Shown: positions 27,325 to 37,186, counted from the first letter of the stretch. The stretch: DNA of 64,000 bases from Azospira restricta (GCF_016858125.1 NZ_CP064781.1:2427501-2491500); one strand, 5' to 3'. The notes: generated by a model not told the origin, from the sequence alone. Made by a program: numbers and translations.

Positions 27325-30300
27325 ATGAAAGGTCGTTGCTTTTGTTTCCTGACCTTGCTGATTTCTGTTTCGGCATTTGCGCAAGTGTCACCGAAGACAG
27401 GTGTCTGGCACGGGACGATCGGCGATTCCCCGATCATGCTGTGCGTCGAAGCTCAAAAAGCCGCCTACTACTATGCCGGCAAGTCCGAGGAAATCGCCCT
27501 CGGCATGAACAGTGCCGGGTCGTGGTCGGAGTCGGTCAAGGGAACAATCACCGGTCAGTGGAAAATCCACGCCCAGTCGGCGAGCAACGCCGACGCGAAC
27601 CGGGTCGATGGTTCCTGGCGCAATCCGCGCGGCAAGGGTGAGCAGCCGTTCTGGTTATGGTTCGTAGGCGATGACGTTGCCGCATGCAGCAGCGAGACCT
27701 ACCGGCGCACCCTGCTGGTTCCGAACGAGCCCCGCTTGTCGCTGCCCATTCCGCAAGTCAAACCGGGTGTCGCGGCCGCAGCGGATTCCGCGGCAGTGTT
27801 GAAGGCCAACGGCGAGCTTTGGCAATGGAGCGTGCGGGAGCCGTTGCCGAAGCGAACAGGCGAGGGCTTCGTCCGCATCGCGCTGGGTTCGGATCATTTG
27901 CTCGGCATCAAGTCGGACGGGAGCCTCTGGGGTTGGGGGAGCAACAACTCCGGCCAGCTTGGCGGAGAGCGCGTCGAGGGCAGCTGGCCTGTCCGCATGG
28001 GGGAAGGGTACGTCGCTCTTGCCGCCAACCGGGACTTCAGCCTCGCCATTAGAAAAGACGGCACCTTGTGGGCTTGGGGCGGGCTGCAACGCGATGCCAA
28101 GGGCAATGCGTTCGGAGACCGGAAGGCGAAGCCGACGCTGATCGGAAAGGCGTTCATTTCGGTGGCGGCAGGCGAGGATTTCTTCGTCGCCATTCGGAGC
28201 GACAGCACGTTATGGACATGGGGAAACAACCGAGACGGACAACTCGGCACCGAAGGCGGCGGAAGCTGGTTTGGCCGCCGCTACGGATACGAGACGCTTC
28301 CCGTATTGGTTGGGGGCGATTTCGCCCAAGTCTCAGCCGGGTATGGGCATGTGGCTGCGATCAAGCGGGACGGCAGTTTGTGGACTTGGGGCCACGGCAC
28401 ATGGGGAAAACTGGGGAACGGAACGGACAGCGGCAGCAGCCGATCACCTGTCAAGATCGGCGACGGTTTCGCGCAGGTCGTGGCGGGGTTCCTGAATACT
28501 GCCGCAGTCAAAACGGATGGCAGCCTCTGGCTTTGGGGGGCGAACAGACTTGGCATGTTCGGCGACTGCACGACCGCGACGCATACCCGGCCGGTCCAGA
28601 TCGGCAAGGGATATGTGCAGGTTGCACTGGGGCATGACTTCCTGCTCGCGCTGAAAGACGACGGCAGCGAGTGGACATCCGGCTGGGCTTGGGAGGGCGA
28701 TCAGCTCGATACGGCGAAAGCGTGCCGCAAGCCGGCCCGCGTCGTCTTCGGCGACGGCGTCAGCGGCTGGGACAAAGCCGTCGGGAACGAGCTCAAGGCG
28801 AAGCTCCAGGGGCCGCCGATGCCAGCGGACATCATTAGCATCGCCGCCGGACGCATCCATTCGGCGATGGTGAAGGCCGACGGGACGCTGTGGACATGGG
28901 GCAGCAACGAGTATGGACAACTGGCGAACGGCACGACGGAAGGCGGCAATCGGCCACGCCAGGTCGGGGAAGGGTATCGGAAAGTTTCGATCAACGACTG
29001 GTACACCTTGGCGCTCAAGGAGGACGGCAGTTTGTTGCGTTGGGGGGCGATCCCGACCACTTATCCGCGCGGCAATTTTTCGCGCAGCATGGAAAAAGCG
29101 CTGGCGCCGACCAAGGTATCCCCTGGGACTGTCGAACTGCTTCGCAGCGGTTACCAAATGGGACGCGGGATCGGCCTGCGGAACGACGGGACGCTTGCAG
29201 ACTGGCTCTACTACTGGGACGTGGCGAAGCCGCCGCAGGTGTTCGGGCGTGACATCAAGGTGCTCGCTGTCGGATATTTTGGCCGCTATGCGCTGCGGGC
29301 CGATGGAAGCTTGTGGGAACTCTCTGACTACCCGCTCTCGCCGCCGCCGAAAGAGGTCGGCAGGAACTTCCTGACTGTCGCCGTCGGCTTCGGTCATGCA
29401 TACGGAATCAAGGCGGACGGCAGCCTGTGGGCATGGGGCGAGAACAGTGCGTATCAGTTGGGTGACGGCACGAAGATCGATCGTGCCGACCCTGTACGCA
29501 TTGGTGAGGGGTTCGTGCAGGTCGCCATCGGGAGGTTTCATGGCGTCGCGCTGGCGGCGGATGGCTCGGTCTGGACCTGGGGGAGCAACGAGGTCGGCGC
29601 GATCGGCGACGGAACGACGACGGCGCGATCCAGACCGACCAGGATCGGCACAGGCTTTGCGAGGGTCGCGGCGGGCGACTATCACACCCTCGCGTTGAAA
29701 ACCGACGGAACGCTTTGGGCTTGGGGCGCCAATGAAGAGGGTCAGTTGGGTGATGGTACGCATAGCAAGCGCCTTTCACCGGTACGGGTCTATCCGGCGG
29801 CGGTCAGTGACGGCGGGAGTGCGCCTTTGCCGACGCCGGCGGCTGACGGACAGAAAACGCCTGGACGCACGGTTACGGGAGTCAGGGTCGGCTTGTATTT
29901 CAGTTGCGTGTCCTTCACCGATGGTCGCTATATGTGCTGGGGGAGCAACAGCAACGGGCAGCTTGGCCATTTCAACCGGTGGGGCAAGAACCCCACGCCG
30001 ACGGTCGTTGAGCCAAGGGAAGGGGCGGCCGGGCTGTTCAGTACCAGCCGCATGAATGATTGCACTGGCGGCGCCTGTGAGCACTTGGACCGACAGTACC
30101 CTTTCTTGAAGGGCGCTTCGGCCACTGTCTTCAGTTCGCGTCATGTTTGTGCACTGAAGAGCGGAAGAATCCGCTGCAGCGCCAAGGACGACGGCGGCGA
30201 TTCACGCTGGATCGTGGATGGGGTCCATGACGCAATTGCGTTTGACTATGCCGCGGATCATGGGTGCGCGCTTCTTGCCGATGGGCGGGTCAAGTGTTGG

Positions 30301-30399
30301 GGAAGCAATACGTACGGCGAACTGGGTAATGGCACCTTCGTTACGGACTACAGGCACTATAGCCGTCCTGCAGCCACCGAGGTGGTGGGGTTGCCTTAG
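27325..30399 (+). CDS. Secreted RCC1-repeat protein
   Basis: A 1024-residue protein with a Sec signal peptide (MKGRCFCFLTLLISVSAFA). An N-terminal domain of about 140 residues, starting TGVWHGTIGDSPIMLCVEAQ, is not recognised. The rest is made of some 18 RCC1-type units with the pattern DGSLWxWGxNxxGQLG and VAAGxxHxxALK, which should fold into two or three seven-bladed propellers. The last units (CVSFTDGRYMCWGSNSNGQ) carry cysteine pairs. AAGGGG precedes the ATG. Codon and base use look noticeably less GC-rich than the flanking operons, which suggests acquisition. No catalytic motif is visible; a binding or scaffold role outside the cytoplasm is inferred. Confidence 0.85.
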   Translation: MKGRCFCFLTLLISVSAFAQVSPKTGVWHGTIGDSPIMLCVEAQKAAYYYAGKSEEIALGMNSAGSWSESVKGTITGQWKIHAQSASNADANRVDGSWRNPRGKGEQPFWLWFVGDDVAACSSETYRRTLLVPNEPRLSLPIPQVKPGVAAAADSAAVLKANGELWQWSVREPLPKRTGEGFVRIALGSDHLLGIKSDGSLWGWGSNNSGQLGGERVEGSWPVRMGEGYVALAANRDFSLAIRKDGTLWAWGGLQRDAKGNAFGDRKAKPTLIGKAFISVAAGEDFFVAIRSDSTLWTWGNNRDGQLGTEGGGSWFGRRYGYETLPVLVGGDFAQVSAGYGHVAAIKRDGSLWTWGHGTWGKLGNGTDSGSSRSPVKIGDGFAQVVAGFLNTAAVKTDGSLWLWGANRLGMFGDCTTATHTRPVQIGKGYVQVALGHDFLLALKDDGSEWTSGWAWEGDQLDTAKACRKPARVVFGDGVSGWDKAVGNELKAKLQGPPMPADIISIAAGRIHSAMVKADGTLWTWGSNEYGQLANGTTEGGNRPRQVGEGYRKVSINDWYTLALKEDGSLLRWGAIPTTYPRGNFSRSMEKALAPTKVSPGTVELLRSGYQMGRGIGLRNDGTLADWLYYWDVAKPPQVFGRDIKVLAVGYFGRYALRADGSLWELSDYPLSPPPKEVGRNFLTVAVGFGHAYGIKADGSLWAWGENSAYQLGDGTKIDRADPVRIGEGFVQVAIGRFHGVALAADGSVWTWGSNEVGAIGDGTTTARSRPTRIGTGFARVAAGDYHTLALKTDGTLWAWGANEEGQLGDGTHSKRLSPVRVYPAAVSDGGSAPLPTPAADGQKTPGRTVTGVRVGLYFSCVSFTDGRYMCWGSNSNGQLGHFNRWGKNPTPTVVEPREGAAGLFSTSRMNDCTGGACEHLDRQYPFLKGASATVFSSRHVCALKSGRIRCSAKDDGGDSRWIVDGVHDAIAFDYAADHGCALLADGRVKCWGSNTYGELGNGTFVTDYRHYSRPAATEVVGLP

Positions 30400-30432
30400 C
30401 CGGGTGCGGAACTCGACGCAATAAGAGCCCGG

Positions 30433-30897
30433 TCAGGTTTCTTCGAGCGTTACAGCGTCGCGCGACGGCAGGCGCCACAGCCAGGTGCCGACGCTGACCG
30501 CGATGCCGGCCAGCATCAGCTGCAGCCACAGGTACTCGCGCACCGCCCAGATGGAGACGCTGATCGACAGTGTCATCATCGAGATCGCTACCTTCTTCGT
30601 TTTCAGCGATAGGCTGCGGCACTCCTCCCAGTCGCGGATCACCGGGCCGAAGCTGCGATGCGCCAGCAGGCGCTGGTGGAAGCGTTCCGAGGCCTTGGCG
30701 TAGCAGGCGGCGGCGAGCAGGATGAAGGGCGTCGTCGGCAGCACCGGCAGGAAGACGCCGAGGATGCCGAGCAGCAGCGCGATGGAGCCGGTGATCCACA
30801 GCAGCCAGCGCACCAGCGGCGAGGCGTGCAGGCGGGAGGCGGGCATGTCGCCGGGCGCCGGGCGCGGGGACACGGAAAGTGACGCAGGGTCGTTCAT
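30433..30897 (-). CDS. DUF454 (YbaN-like) inner-membrane protein
   Basis: A 154-residue membrane protein with the DUF454 core: GSIALLLGILGVFLPVLPTT, then PFILLAAACYAKASERFHQ and the W-rich RDWEECRSLSLKTK. Two further hydrophobic segments lie at the C-terminus. The function of the family is unknown. It is 12 bases downstream of the TetR gene on the same strand and probably co-transcribed. Confidence 0.87.
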   Translation of the reverse strand: MNDPASLSVSPRPAPGDMPASRLHASPLVRWLLWITGSIALLLGILGVFLPVLPTTPFILLAAACYAKASERFHQRLLAHRSFGPVIRDWEECRSLSLKTKKVAISMMTLSISVSIWAVREYLWLQLMLAGIAVSVGTWLWRLPSRDAVTLEET

Positions 30898-30909
30898 CGT
30901 GCCGGTATT

Positions 30910-31482
30910 CTACCGGCCGGTGATCCGTTCCGCGATCCAGCGCTTGAATTCGGGGACTTTCGGGTTGGCGCGGTCGTAGGCCATCAGGCTGTGGCCGAAG
31001 ACGTAGGCGAAGACGAGGATGCTGCGCGCGCGCGCCTCGTCGTCGGGGAAGCCGAGCTGGACGAAGAGCTTGCGCGTGCATTCGAGGCGGTAGGCATCGA
31101 CCGCCTCGACCACCGCGTTCACCTTCGCGTCGTGCCGGGCCCAGTCGCGCACCGCCAGCTCGATCGAGATCCCCTTGCGGTTGCGTACCGCGCTGTAGAC
31201 GTCGATGACGTGGTGGATCTGCTCCAGCTCCTTGCCCGACGCGGCGGTCGTCTGCTTCTCGATGTCGCGCAGGCGGCCTTCCTTCCACACCTCGACGACG
31301 GCGTCGAGCAGATCCTGGCGGTCCTTGAAGTGCCAGTAGAAGCTGCCCTTGGTGACGCCGAAGTTCTTGGCGAGGACTTCGACGCGCAGCCCGGCGACGC
31401 CCTGGTCGGCGAGGACGTCGATGGCGCCTTCGATCCAGTCGTTGCGGTCGAGTTGGGTACGGCTCGGTCGTTCAGTGTTCAT
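30910..31482 (-). CDS. TetR-family regulator of the ETF/acyl-CoA genes
   Basis: A 190-residue TetR regulator. The N-terminal helix-turn-helix is LRVEVLAKNFGVTKGSFYWH followed by FKDRQDLLDAVV (about residues 32-63). The C-terminal ligand domain is helical. It is divergent from etfB with 227 bases between, and this gap carries two related palindromes that are natural operator candidates. The same palindrome lies between ETF-QO and the thioesterase gene. Control of fatty-acid or acyl-CoA oxidation genes with an acyl-CoA ligand is an inference from this arrangement. Confidence 0.88.
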   Translation of the reverse strand: MNTERPSRTQLDRNDWIEGAIDVLADQGVAGLRVEVLAKNFGVTKGSFYWHFKDRQDLLDAVVEVWKEGRLRDIEKQTTAASGKELEQIHHVIDVYSAVRNRKGISIELAVRDWARHDAKVNAVVEAVDAYRLECTRKLFVQLGFPDDEARARSILVFAYVFGHSLMAYDRANPKVPEFKRWIAERITGR

Positions 31483-31546
31483 CGCGTTCCGCTGTCGTGT
31501 TGGTGGGGCCGATTGCGCCGCGCGGCCGGCTTGACATCAAATTTTC

Positions 31547-31587
31547 CATACGGTACCGTACGCACCAGTCCATACCGTAGAGTATGG
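31547..31587. promoter_or_regulatory. Paired TetR operator candidates in the tetR-etfB gap
   Basis: Site 1 is CCATACGGTACCGTACGC (31547-31564), containing a perfect 12-bp palindrome TACGGTACCGTA. Site 2 is CCATACCGTAGAGTATGG (31570-31587), with perfect outer arms CCATAC / GTATGG. Both share the frame CCATAC-N6-GTA. A -35 TTGACA lies at 31531-31536, and the -10 position 17 bases later falls inside site 1, so binding should block transcription of etfBA. Confidence 0.65.
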
Positions 31588-31709
31588 CCTATTGTCGGGC
31601 GCCCGGAGGGCGATGTCAAACGCCGCCGCGGGCTGCGTGACATAATCGTCGCGTCATTTGACCGCTTCGGCTCCGTCGCCCGGATGGCCGCAATTAAAGG
31701 AGAGTAGCC

Positions 31710-32459
31710 TTGAAAATTCTCGTCCCTGTCAAACGCGTCGTCGATTACAACGTCAAGGTGCGCGTGAAGAGCGACGGCACCGGCGTCGATATCGCCAACG
31801 TCAAGATGTCGATGAACCCCTTTGACGAAATCGCCGTCGAGGAAGCCGTCCGCCTGAAGGAAGCCGGCGTCGCGACCGAGGTCGTCGCCATTTCCGCCGG
31901 CGTCGCCGGCTGCCAGGAAACCCTGCGCACGGCGATGGCGATCGGCGCCGACCGCGGCATTCTGGTCGAAACCGACGTCGAACTGCAACCGCTGGCCGTT
32001 GCCAAACTGCTCAAGGCGCTGGTCGACAAGGAGCAGCCGCAGGCGGTGATCCTCGGCAAGCAGGCGATCGACGACGACGCCAACCAGACCGGGCAGATGC
32101 TCGCCGCGCTGCTCGGCTGGCCGCAGGCCACCTTCGCCTCGAAGGTCGTCATCGCCGGCGGCAAGGCCACCGTCACCCGCGAGGTCGACGGCGGCCTGGA
32201 GACGCTGGAGATCGCGCTGCCGGCGGTGATCACCACCGACCTGCGCCTGAACGAGCCGCGCTACGCGACCCTGCCGAACATCATGAAGGCGAAGAAGAAG
32301 CCGCTCGATACGGTCAAGCCTGCCGACCTCGGCGTCGACGTCGCGCCGCGGCTGAAGACGCTGAAGGTCGCCGAACCGGCGAAGCGCCAGGCCGGCGTCA
32401 AGGTCGCGGACGTCGCCGACCTGGTGGCGAAACTGAAGAACGAAGCGAAGGTGATCTGA
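31710..32459 (+). CDS. etfB: Electron transfer flavoprotein, beta subunit
   Basis: A 249-residue protein starting with TTG ([20 protein letters not shown]), preceded by a strong AAAGGAGA site. It has the EtfB features [40 protein letters not shown] (AMP/FAD-binding loop) and [20 protein letters not shown] (the recognition loop used to dock on acyl-CoA dehydrogenases). Two bases separate it from etfA. It carries electrons from acyl-CoA dehydrogenases to ETF-QO, also present in this window. Confidence 0.95.
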   Translation: MKILVPVKRVVDYNVKVRVKSDGTGVDIANVKMSMNPFDEIAVEEAVRLKEAGVATEVVAISAGVAGCQETLRTAMAIGADRGILVETDVELQPLAVAKLLKALVDKEQPQAVILGKQAIDDDANQTGQMLAALLGWPQATFASKVVIAGGKATVTREVDGGLETLEIALPAVITTDLRLNEPRYATLPNIMKAKKKPLDTVKPADLGVDVAPRLKTLKVAEPAKRQAGVKVADVADLVAKLKNEAKVI

Positions 32460-32461
32460 TC

Positions 32462-33391
32462 ATGGCCATTCTCGTCATTGCCGAACACGACAACCTCTCC
32501 CTGAAGCCGGCGACGCTGAACGCCGTCACCGCCGCCGCGAAGATCGGCGGCGACATCCACGTGCTGGTCGCCGGCAGCGGCTGCGCTGCTGCGGCGGAAG
32601 CCGCGGCCAAGGTCGCCGGCGTCGGCAGGGTGAAGGTCGCCGATGCCGCCCACTACGCCGACCAGACCGCCGAGAACGTCGCCGCGCTGGTCGTCGCCAA
32701 CGCCGCCGGCTACAGCCACCTCGTCGCCCCGGCCACCACCGCCGGCAAGAACTTCATGCCGCGCGTCGCCGCGCTGCTCGACGTCGCGCAGATCTCCGAC
32801 ATCGTCGGCGTCGACTCCGCCGACACCTTCATCCGCCCGATCTATGCCGGCAACGTGCTGGCCACCGTGCAGTCAGCCGACGCGGTGAAGGTCATCACCG
32901 TGCGTACCACCGCCTTCGAGGCAGCCGGCGAGGGCGGTTCGGCCGCCGTCGAAAGCGTCGCCGCCGCGGCGGATGCCGGCAACAGCAAGCTGGTCGGGCG
33001 CGAGCTGACCAAGTCGGCGCGCCCGGAACTGACCGCCGCCAAGATCATCGTCTCCGGCGGCCGCGGCGTCGGCAACGGCGAGAACTACCACGCGCTGCTC
33101 GAACCGCTCGCCGACAAGCTCGGCGCCGCGCTCGGCGCCTCGCGCGCGGCGGTGGACGCCGGCTTCGTGCCGAACGACTACCAGGTCGGCCAGACCGGCA
33201 AGATCGTCGCGCCGCAGCTGTATATCGCGGTCGGCATCTCGGGGGCGATCCAGCACCTCGCCGGCATGAAGGATTCGAAGGTGATCGTGGCGATCAACAA
33301 GGATCCGGAGGCGCCGATCTTCCAGGTCGCCGACTACGGCCTGGTCGGCGACCTGTTCGAGGTCGTGCCGCAGCTCACCGCGGCGGTCTGA
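32462..33391 (+). CDS. etfA: Electron transfer flavoprotein, alpha subunit
   Basis: A 309-residue EtfA. The N-terminal domain contains [20 protein letters not shown]. The C-terminal FAD domain begins at [20 protein letters not shown] and contains [40 protein letters not shown] and [20 protein letters not shown]. It binds FAD at the interface with EtfB. Translationally close to etfB, forming the etfBA operon. Confidence 0.95.
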   Translation: MAILVIAEHDNLSLKPATLNAVTAAAKIGGDIHVLVAGSGCAAAAEAAAKVAGVGRVKVADAAHYADQTAENVAALVVANAAGYSHLVAPATTAGKNFMPRVAALLDVAQISDIVGVDSADTFIRPIYAGNVLATVQSADAVKVITVRTTAFEAAGEGGSAAVESVAAAADAGNSKLVGRELTKSARPELTAAKIIVSGGRGVGNGENYHALLEPLADKLGAALGASRAAVDAGFVPNDYQVGQTGKIVAPQLYIAVGISGAIQHLAGMKDSKVIVAINKDPEAPIFQVADYGLVGDLFEVVPQLTAAV

Positions 33392-33415
33392 CGCGGAGGC
33401 GGAAAGGAGGCCGGG

Positions 33416-34081
33416 ATGAACCTGCCGGACGGCCTGCTCGCCGGCGCCTGGACGACGGCCGCGTGGCTGCTGTTCATCCCGCTCTTCCTGCGCGTGGTCT
33501 GGCGCTCGCCGTGGCGGCGCCTGGCCGATCCATCGCGGCTCAACGCCTGGCTGGGGACGATCGTCGTGCTGGTGCTGCTGTGGAGCCTGAACGCCGGCAT
33601 CAAGCCCGGCCTGTCGCTGCACCTGATCGGTGCCGCGGTGCTGGCGCTGGCCTTCGGGCCCGGACTTGCCTTCATCGGGCTGTGCGCGGCGTTGCTCGGC
33701 GTGACCCTCAACGGCGATGCCGGCTGGGCGAGCTTTGCCGCCAACGCGCTGCTGATGGGCGGCGTCAGCGTCGGCGTCAGCCGCGGCGTGCTGCGCTTCT
33801 CCGAGCGCTTCCTGCCGCGCCAGCTGTTCGTCTACCTCTTCGCCAACGGCTTCTTCGGCGCCGCGCTGTCGATCCTCGCAGTCGGCATCGCCGCCTCGGG
33901 GCTGCTCGTCGCCGCCGGCGTCTACAGCATCGACTACGTGCGCAGCGAATACCTGCCCTACGTCGGCCTGCTCGCCTTCTCCGAGGCCTGGCTGTCGGGG
34001 ATGGTGATCACGCTGTTCGTCGTCTACCGCCCGCAATGGGTCGCCACTTTCGAGGATTCGCGCTACCTGCTCGGCAAGTAG
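33416..34081 (+). CDS. CbiM-like energy-coupling-factor membrane protein
   Basis: A 221-residue polytopic protein related to the CbiM/NikM S-component of cobalt/nickel ECF transporters. It begins MNLPDGLLAGAW, which resembles the usual CbiM N-terminus with a metal-binding His at position 2 (MHIPDG), but here that histidine is Asn. It has about six hydrophobic segments. GGAGG precedes the ATG. No CbiN, CbiQ or CbiO partner is adjacent; it lies between etfA and an acyl-CoA dehydrogenase gene. Transport substrate therefore uncertain. Confidence 0.75.
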   Translation: MNLPDGLLAGAWTTAAWLLFIPLFLRVVWRSPWRRLADPSRLNAWLGTIVVLVLLWSLNAGIKPGLSLHLIGAAVLALAFGPGLAFIGLCAALLGVTLNGDAGWASFAANALLMGGVSVGVSRGVLRFSERFLPRQLFVYLFANGFFGAALSILAVGIAASGLLVAAGVYSIDYVRSEYLPYVGLLAFSEAWLSGMVITLFVVYRPQWVATFEDSRYLLGK

Positions 34082-34126
34082 CGCAGTGAAGCAGATCAAG
34101 CAAACCAACCATCAGGAGAACAGGAA

Positions 34127-35932
34127 ATGAGTGAATACATTGCACCGGTCCGCGACATGCAGTTCGTGCTGAAGGAGCTCGCCGGGCTGGAGCGGCTGTC
34201 GCAGCTGCCCGGCTGCGAGGAGGCGACGCCGGACCTGGTCGATGCCGTTCTCGAGGAGGCGGCCAAGTTCGCCGAGGGCGTGCTGTCGCCGCTGAACGTT
34301 CCCGGCGACCAGGAAGGCGCGCGCTGGCACGACAAGGCGGTGACGATGCCGAAGGGCTTCAGGGAGGCCTACCAGCAGTTCGTCGAGAACGGCTGGTCGG
34401 CGCTCGCCTGCGAGCCCGAGTTCGGCGGCCAGGGGCTGCCGAAGGTGGTCAATGCCGCCGTCACCGAGATGTGGAAGTCGGCCAACCATGCGTTCTCGCT
34501 GTGCCCGCTGCTGACCACCGGCGCCATCGAGGCGCTGGTGCTCGCCGGCTCCGACGAATTGAAGGCGACCTACCTGGAGAAGATGGTGTCCGGCGTGTGG
34601 ACCGGCACGATGAACCTGACCGAGCCGAACGCCGGCTCCGACCTCGCCGCCGTGCGCAGCAAGGCCGAGCCGCAGGCCGACGGCAGCTACAAGATCTTCG
34701 GCCAGAAGATCTTCATCACCTACGGCGAGCACGACCTCGCCGAGAACATCGTGCACCTCGTGCTGGCGCGCACGCCGACCGCGCCGGAAGGCGTCAAGGG
34801 CATCTCGCTGTTCGTCGTGCCGAAGTTCATGGTCAACGCCGATGGCTCGCTCGGCGCGCGCAACGACGCCTGGTGCGTGTCGATCGAGCACAAGCTCGGC
34901 ATCCACGCCAGCCCGACCGCGGTGATGGCCTACGGCGACCACGGCGGCGCGATCGGCTACCTGGTCGGCGAGGAGAACCGCGGCCTCGAGTACATGTTCA
35001 TCATGATGAACGCCGCCCGCTTCGGCGTCGGCCTGGAAGGCATCGCCGACGGCGAGCGCGCCTACCAGCGCGCGGTGACCTACGCCAAGGACCGCATCCA
35101 GGGCACCGACATCGGCGTTCGCGGCGGCCCGAAGGTGGCGATCATCAACCACCCGGACGTGCGCCGCATGCTGCTGAGCATGAAGTCGCAGGTCGAGGCG
35201 GCGCGCGCGCTGGCCTACGTCGTCGGTGCCGCACACGACACCGCGATCCACCATCCGGACCCGGAGACGAGGAAGCAGAACCAGGCCTTCGTCGACCTGA
35301 TGATCCCGGTGGTCAAGGGCTGGAGCACCGAGATGGGCATCGAGGTCGCCTCGACCGGCGTGCAGGTGCACGGCGGCATGGGCTTCATCGAGGAGACCGG
35401 TGCCGCGCAGCACCTGCGCGACGTGCGTATCTCGGCGATCTACGAGGGCACCACCGGCATCCAGGCCAACGACCTGATCGGACGCAAGATGGCGCGTGAA
35501 GGCGGCGCCACGATCAAGGCGGTGATCGCGCTGATGAAGCAGCTCGACGGCCAGCTCGCCGAACAGAGTGGCGGCAAGAACGGCGAGCACTTCGCCGCCA
35601 TCCGCCAGCGCTTCGCCGCCGGCGTCGCCGCGCTCGAACAGGCGGCGGAGTGGATCGTCGCCAATTACGGCAAGGACGTGCGCGCCGTCTCGGTCGGCGC
35701 CGCGCCCTTCCTCTGGCTGTTCGGCATCGTCGCCGGCGGCTGGCAGATGGCGCGCGCCGCGCTGGTCGCGCAGGCCAAGATCGACGGCGGTGATGCCGAT
35801 CCGTTCTACCCGGCGAAAATCGTCACCGCGCGCTTCTTCGCCGACCACCAGCTGACCCGTGCGCAAGGCCTGGCGACGACCGTCGTCGAGGGCGCCGCCG
35901 GTGCGCTGGCGCTGGACGAGTCGATGTTCTGA
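34127..35932 (+). CDS. Acyl-CoA dehydrogenase
   Basis: A 601-residue, longer-type acyl-CoA dehydrogenase with an extra C-terminal domain. The core has ACEPEFGGQGLPKVV, WTGTMNLTEPNAGSDLAAVR (FAD/substrate loop), SIEHKLGIHASPTAVMAYGD and VQVHGGMGFIEETGAAQHLR, then YEGTTGIQANDLIGRK. The long form with the C-terminal extension is typical of proteobacterial fatty-acyl-CoA dehydrogenases working with ETF. CAGGAGAACAGGAA precedes the ATG. Electrons would pass to the ETF encoded just upstream. A strong terminator follows. Confidence 0.93.
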   Translation: MSEYIAPVRDMQFVLKELAGLERLSQLPGCEEATPDLVDAVLEEAAKFAEGVLSPLNVPGDQEGARWHDKAVTMPKGFREAYQQFVENGWSALACEPEFGGQGLPKVVNAAVTEMWKSANHAFSLCPLLTTGAIEALVLAGSDELKATYLEKMVSGVWTGTMNLTEPNAGSDLAAVRSKAEPQADGSYKIFGQKIFITYGEHDLAENIVHLVLARTPTAPEGVKGISLFVVPKFMVNADGSLGARNDAWCVSIEHKLGIHASPTAVMAYGDHGGAIGYLVGEENRGLEYMFIMMNAARFGVGLEGIADGERAYQRAVTYAKDRIQGTDIGVRGGPKVAIINHPDVRRMLLSMKSQVEAARALAYVVGAAHDTAIHHPDPETRKQNQAFVDLMIPVVKGWSTEMGIEVASTGVQVHGGMGFIEETGAAQHLRDVRISAIYEGTTGIQANDLIGRKMAREGGATIKAVIALMKQLDGQLAEQSGGKNGEHFAAIRQRFAAGVAALEQAAEWIVANYGKDVRAVSVGAAPFLWLFGIVAGGWQMARAALVAQAKIDGGDADPFYPAKIVTARFFADHQLTRAQGLATTVVEGAAGALALDESMF

Positions 35933-35954
35933 CCCGCGCCGTTCCGCGGAAAGC

Positions 35955-35986
35955 AGAAGCCCCGGCCTGCCGGGGCTTCTTTTTTT
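35955..35986 (+). terminator. Rho-independent terminator of the etf/acyl-CoA dehydrogenase unit
   Basis: AGAAGCCCCGG (35955-35965) pairs with CCGGGGCTTCT (35970-35980) around a four-base loop and runs into seven T. Confidence 0.9.
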
Positions 35987-36286
35987 CCGCCGCGCAGTGC
36001 GGCGGCGACGGCTGCCGGATTTTTCAGTCCGGCGGCGCCCGACGTACTCGTGCCGGGGCAGGGGTTCGGTAGCGGCGTCTCGGTCGGGGGAAGGTATCCG
36101 CTCTGCGGGTTCCATCGGGGGCGCGGCGCCGATCCGCCGGCAGTTCTTCGGTTGCCTGCGCCGTTTGCTCCGGCACGGACTTTTTGCGCGCTGTGACGCA
36201 TCGCGCGCGCAGCCGAATTGTGTCGGAATTGCTTCGGACAGGCCGTATTCAAGCTAAAATGGCGCGAGCCAGGACCGGAGATTTTT
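35987..36286. other. Non-coding stretch between acyl-CoA dehydrogenase and HDOD genes
   Basis: About 300 bases without a convincing gene. It starts with a second short hairpin (CCGCCGC / GCGGCGG, 35987-36005). Near its end lies a possible promoter for the HDOD gene: TTCGGA (36233-36238), 16 bases, TAAAAT (36255-36260). Open frames in it have no recognisable protein features. Confidence 0.5.
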
Positions 36287-37147
36287 ATGACAACCGCGAC
36301 CCAGAAAGCCCTCGCCGCGCTGACGCCCGCCGCGCAGTCGGTACATTCCGAAAACCTGACCTTCGCCACCAGCGCCGACGCCAGCCTGCGCGTGATGAAG
36401 GCGGTGGACAATCCGGACCTGAACATGGACGACCTCGCGCGCATCGTCACCTCGGAGCCGCTGCTGTCGGCGAAGGTCGTGCGCATGGCCAACTCGGTCG
36501 CGCTGAACCCGTCGGGGCGCGCGATCACCGACGTCAAGCAGGCGGTGATGCGCGTCGGGCTGGCGCCGATCCGCTCGCTGGCGATGGCGCTGACGCTCGA
36601 CCAGCTGCGCCATTCGCAGCGCATGGCGGCATGCCGCCAGCTGGCCAACCGCATGTGGGAGCGCAGCGTGCATGTCGCCGCGCTGTCCTACGTCGTCGCC
36701 CGCCGCCTGACCCGGCTGCCGGCGGACGAGGCGATGCTCGCCGGCATCGTGCACGACCTCGGTCGCTTCTACCTGCTCGGCATCGCCGCCGACGAATTTC
36801 CCGAGCTGCTGAAGGACCAGCGCGCGCTGATCGAAGCCATCGACGAACTCGAGGCGACGGTCGGCAGCAAGGTGCTGGAGGCGCTCAGCCTGCCGGAAAG
36901 CACGATCGCGGCGGTCGCCGGGCGCGGCCGTTTCGGTGGCGCGATGCCGCCGCAGTCGCTGTCCGACATCCTCTTCCTCGCCTGCTGGCTGGCGCCGTCG
37001 GCGAATCCGTTCGAGGACGCCGACACGCGCGAGGCGGCGCGGGCGCAGGAGGGCGCCGCGCTCGGCCTCGACCGGCAGACGATCGCCGAATTCGTCAGCG
37101 CCTCCGGCGACGAGATCTATTCGATCGCGCTGGCGCTGGAAGCGTAG
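36287..37147 (+). CDS. HDOD domain protein
   Basis: A 286-residue protein consisting mainly of an HDOD domain (about residues 15-215). Marks are MKAVDNPDLNMDDLARIVTS, EPLLSAKVVRMANSVALNPSG, and the degenerate HD site EAMLAGIVHDLGRFYLLG. HDOD proteins occur in bacterial signalling, often near chemotaxis and cyclic-di-GMP genes, but no partner domain is present here. The start at 36287 (ATGACAACC) follows GGAG; an in-frame ATG 23 codons upstream overlaps the probable -10. Confidence 0.85.
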   Translation: MTTATQKALAALTPAAQSVHSENLTFATSADASLRVMKAVDNPDLNMDDLARIVTSEPLLSAKVVRMANSVALNPSGRAITDVKQAVMRVGLAPIRSLAMALTLDQLRHSQRMAACRQLANRMWERSVHVAALSYVVARRLTRLPADEAMLAGIVHDLGRFYLLGIAADEFPELLKDQRALIEAIDELEATVGSKVLEALSLPESTIAAVAGRGRFGGAMPPQSLSDILFLACWLAPSANPFEDADTREAARAQEGAALGLDRQTIAEFVSASGDEIYSIALALEA

Positions 37148-37186
37148 TCGCGCCCTCGGTGCCGGCACGCCGCCGGCCGGGTCGAC

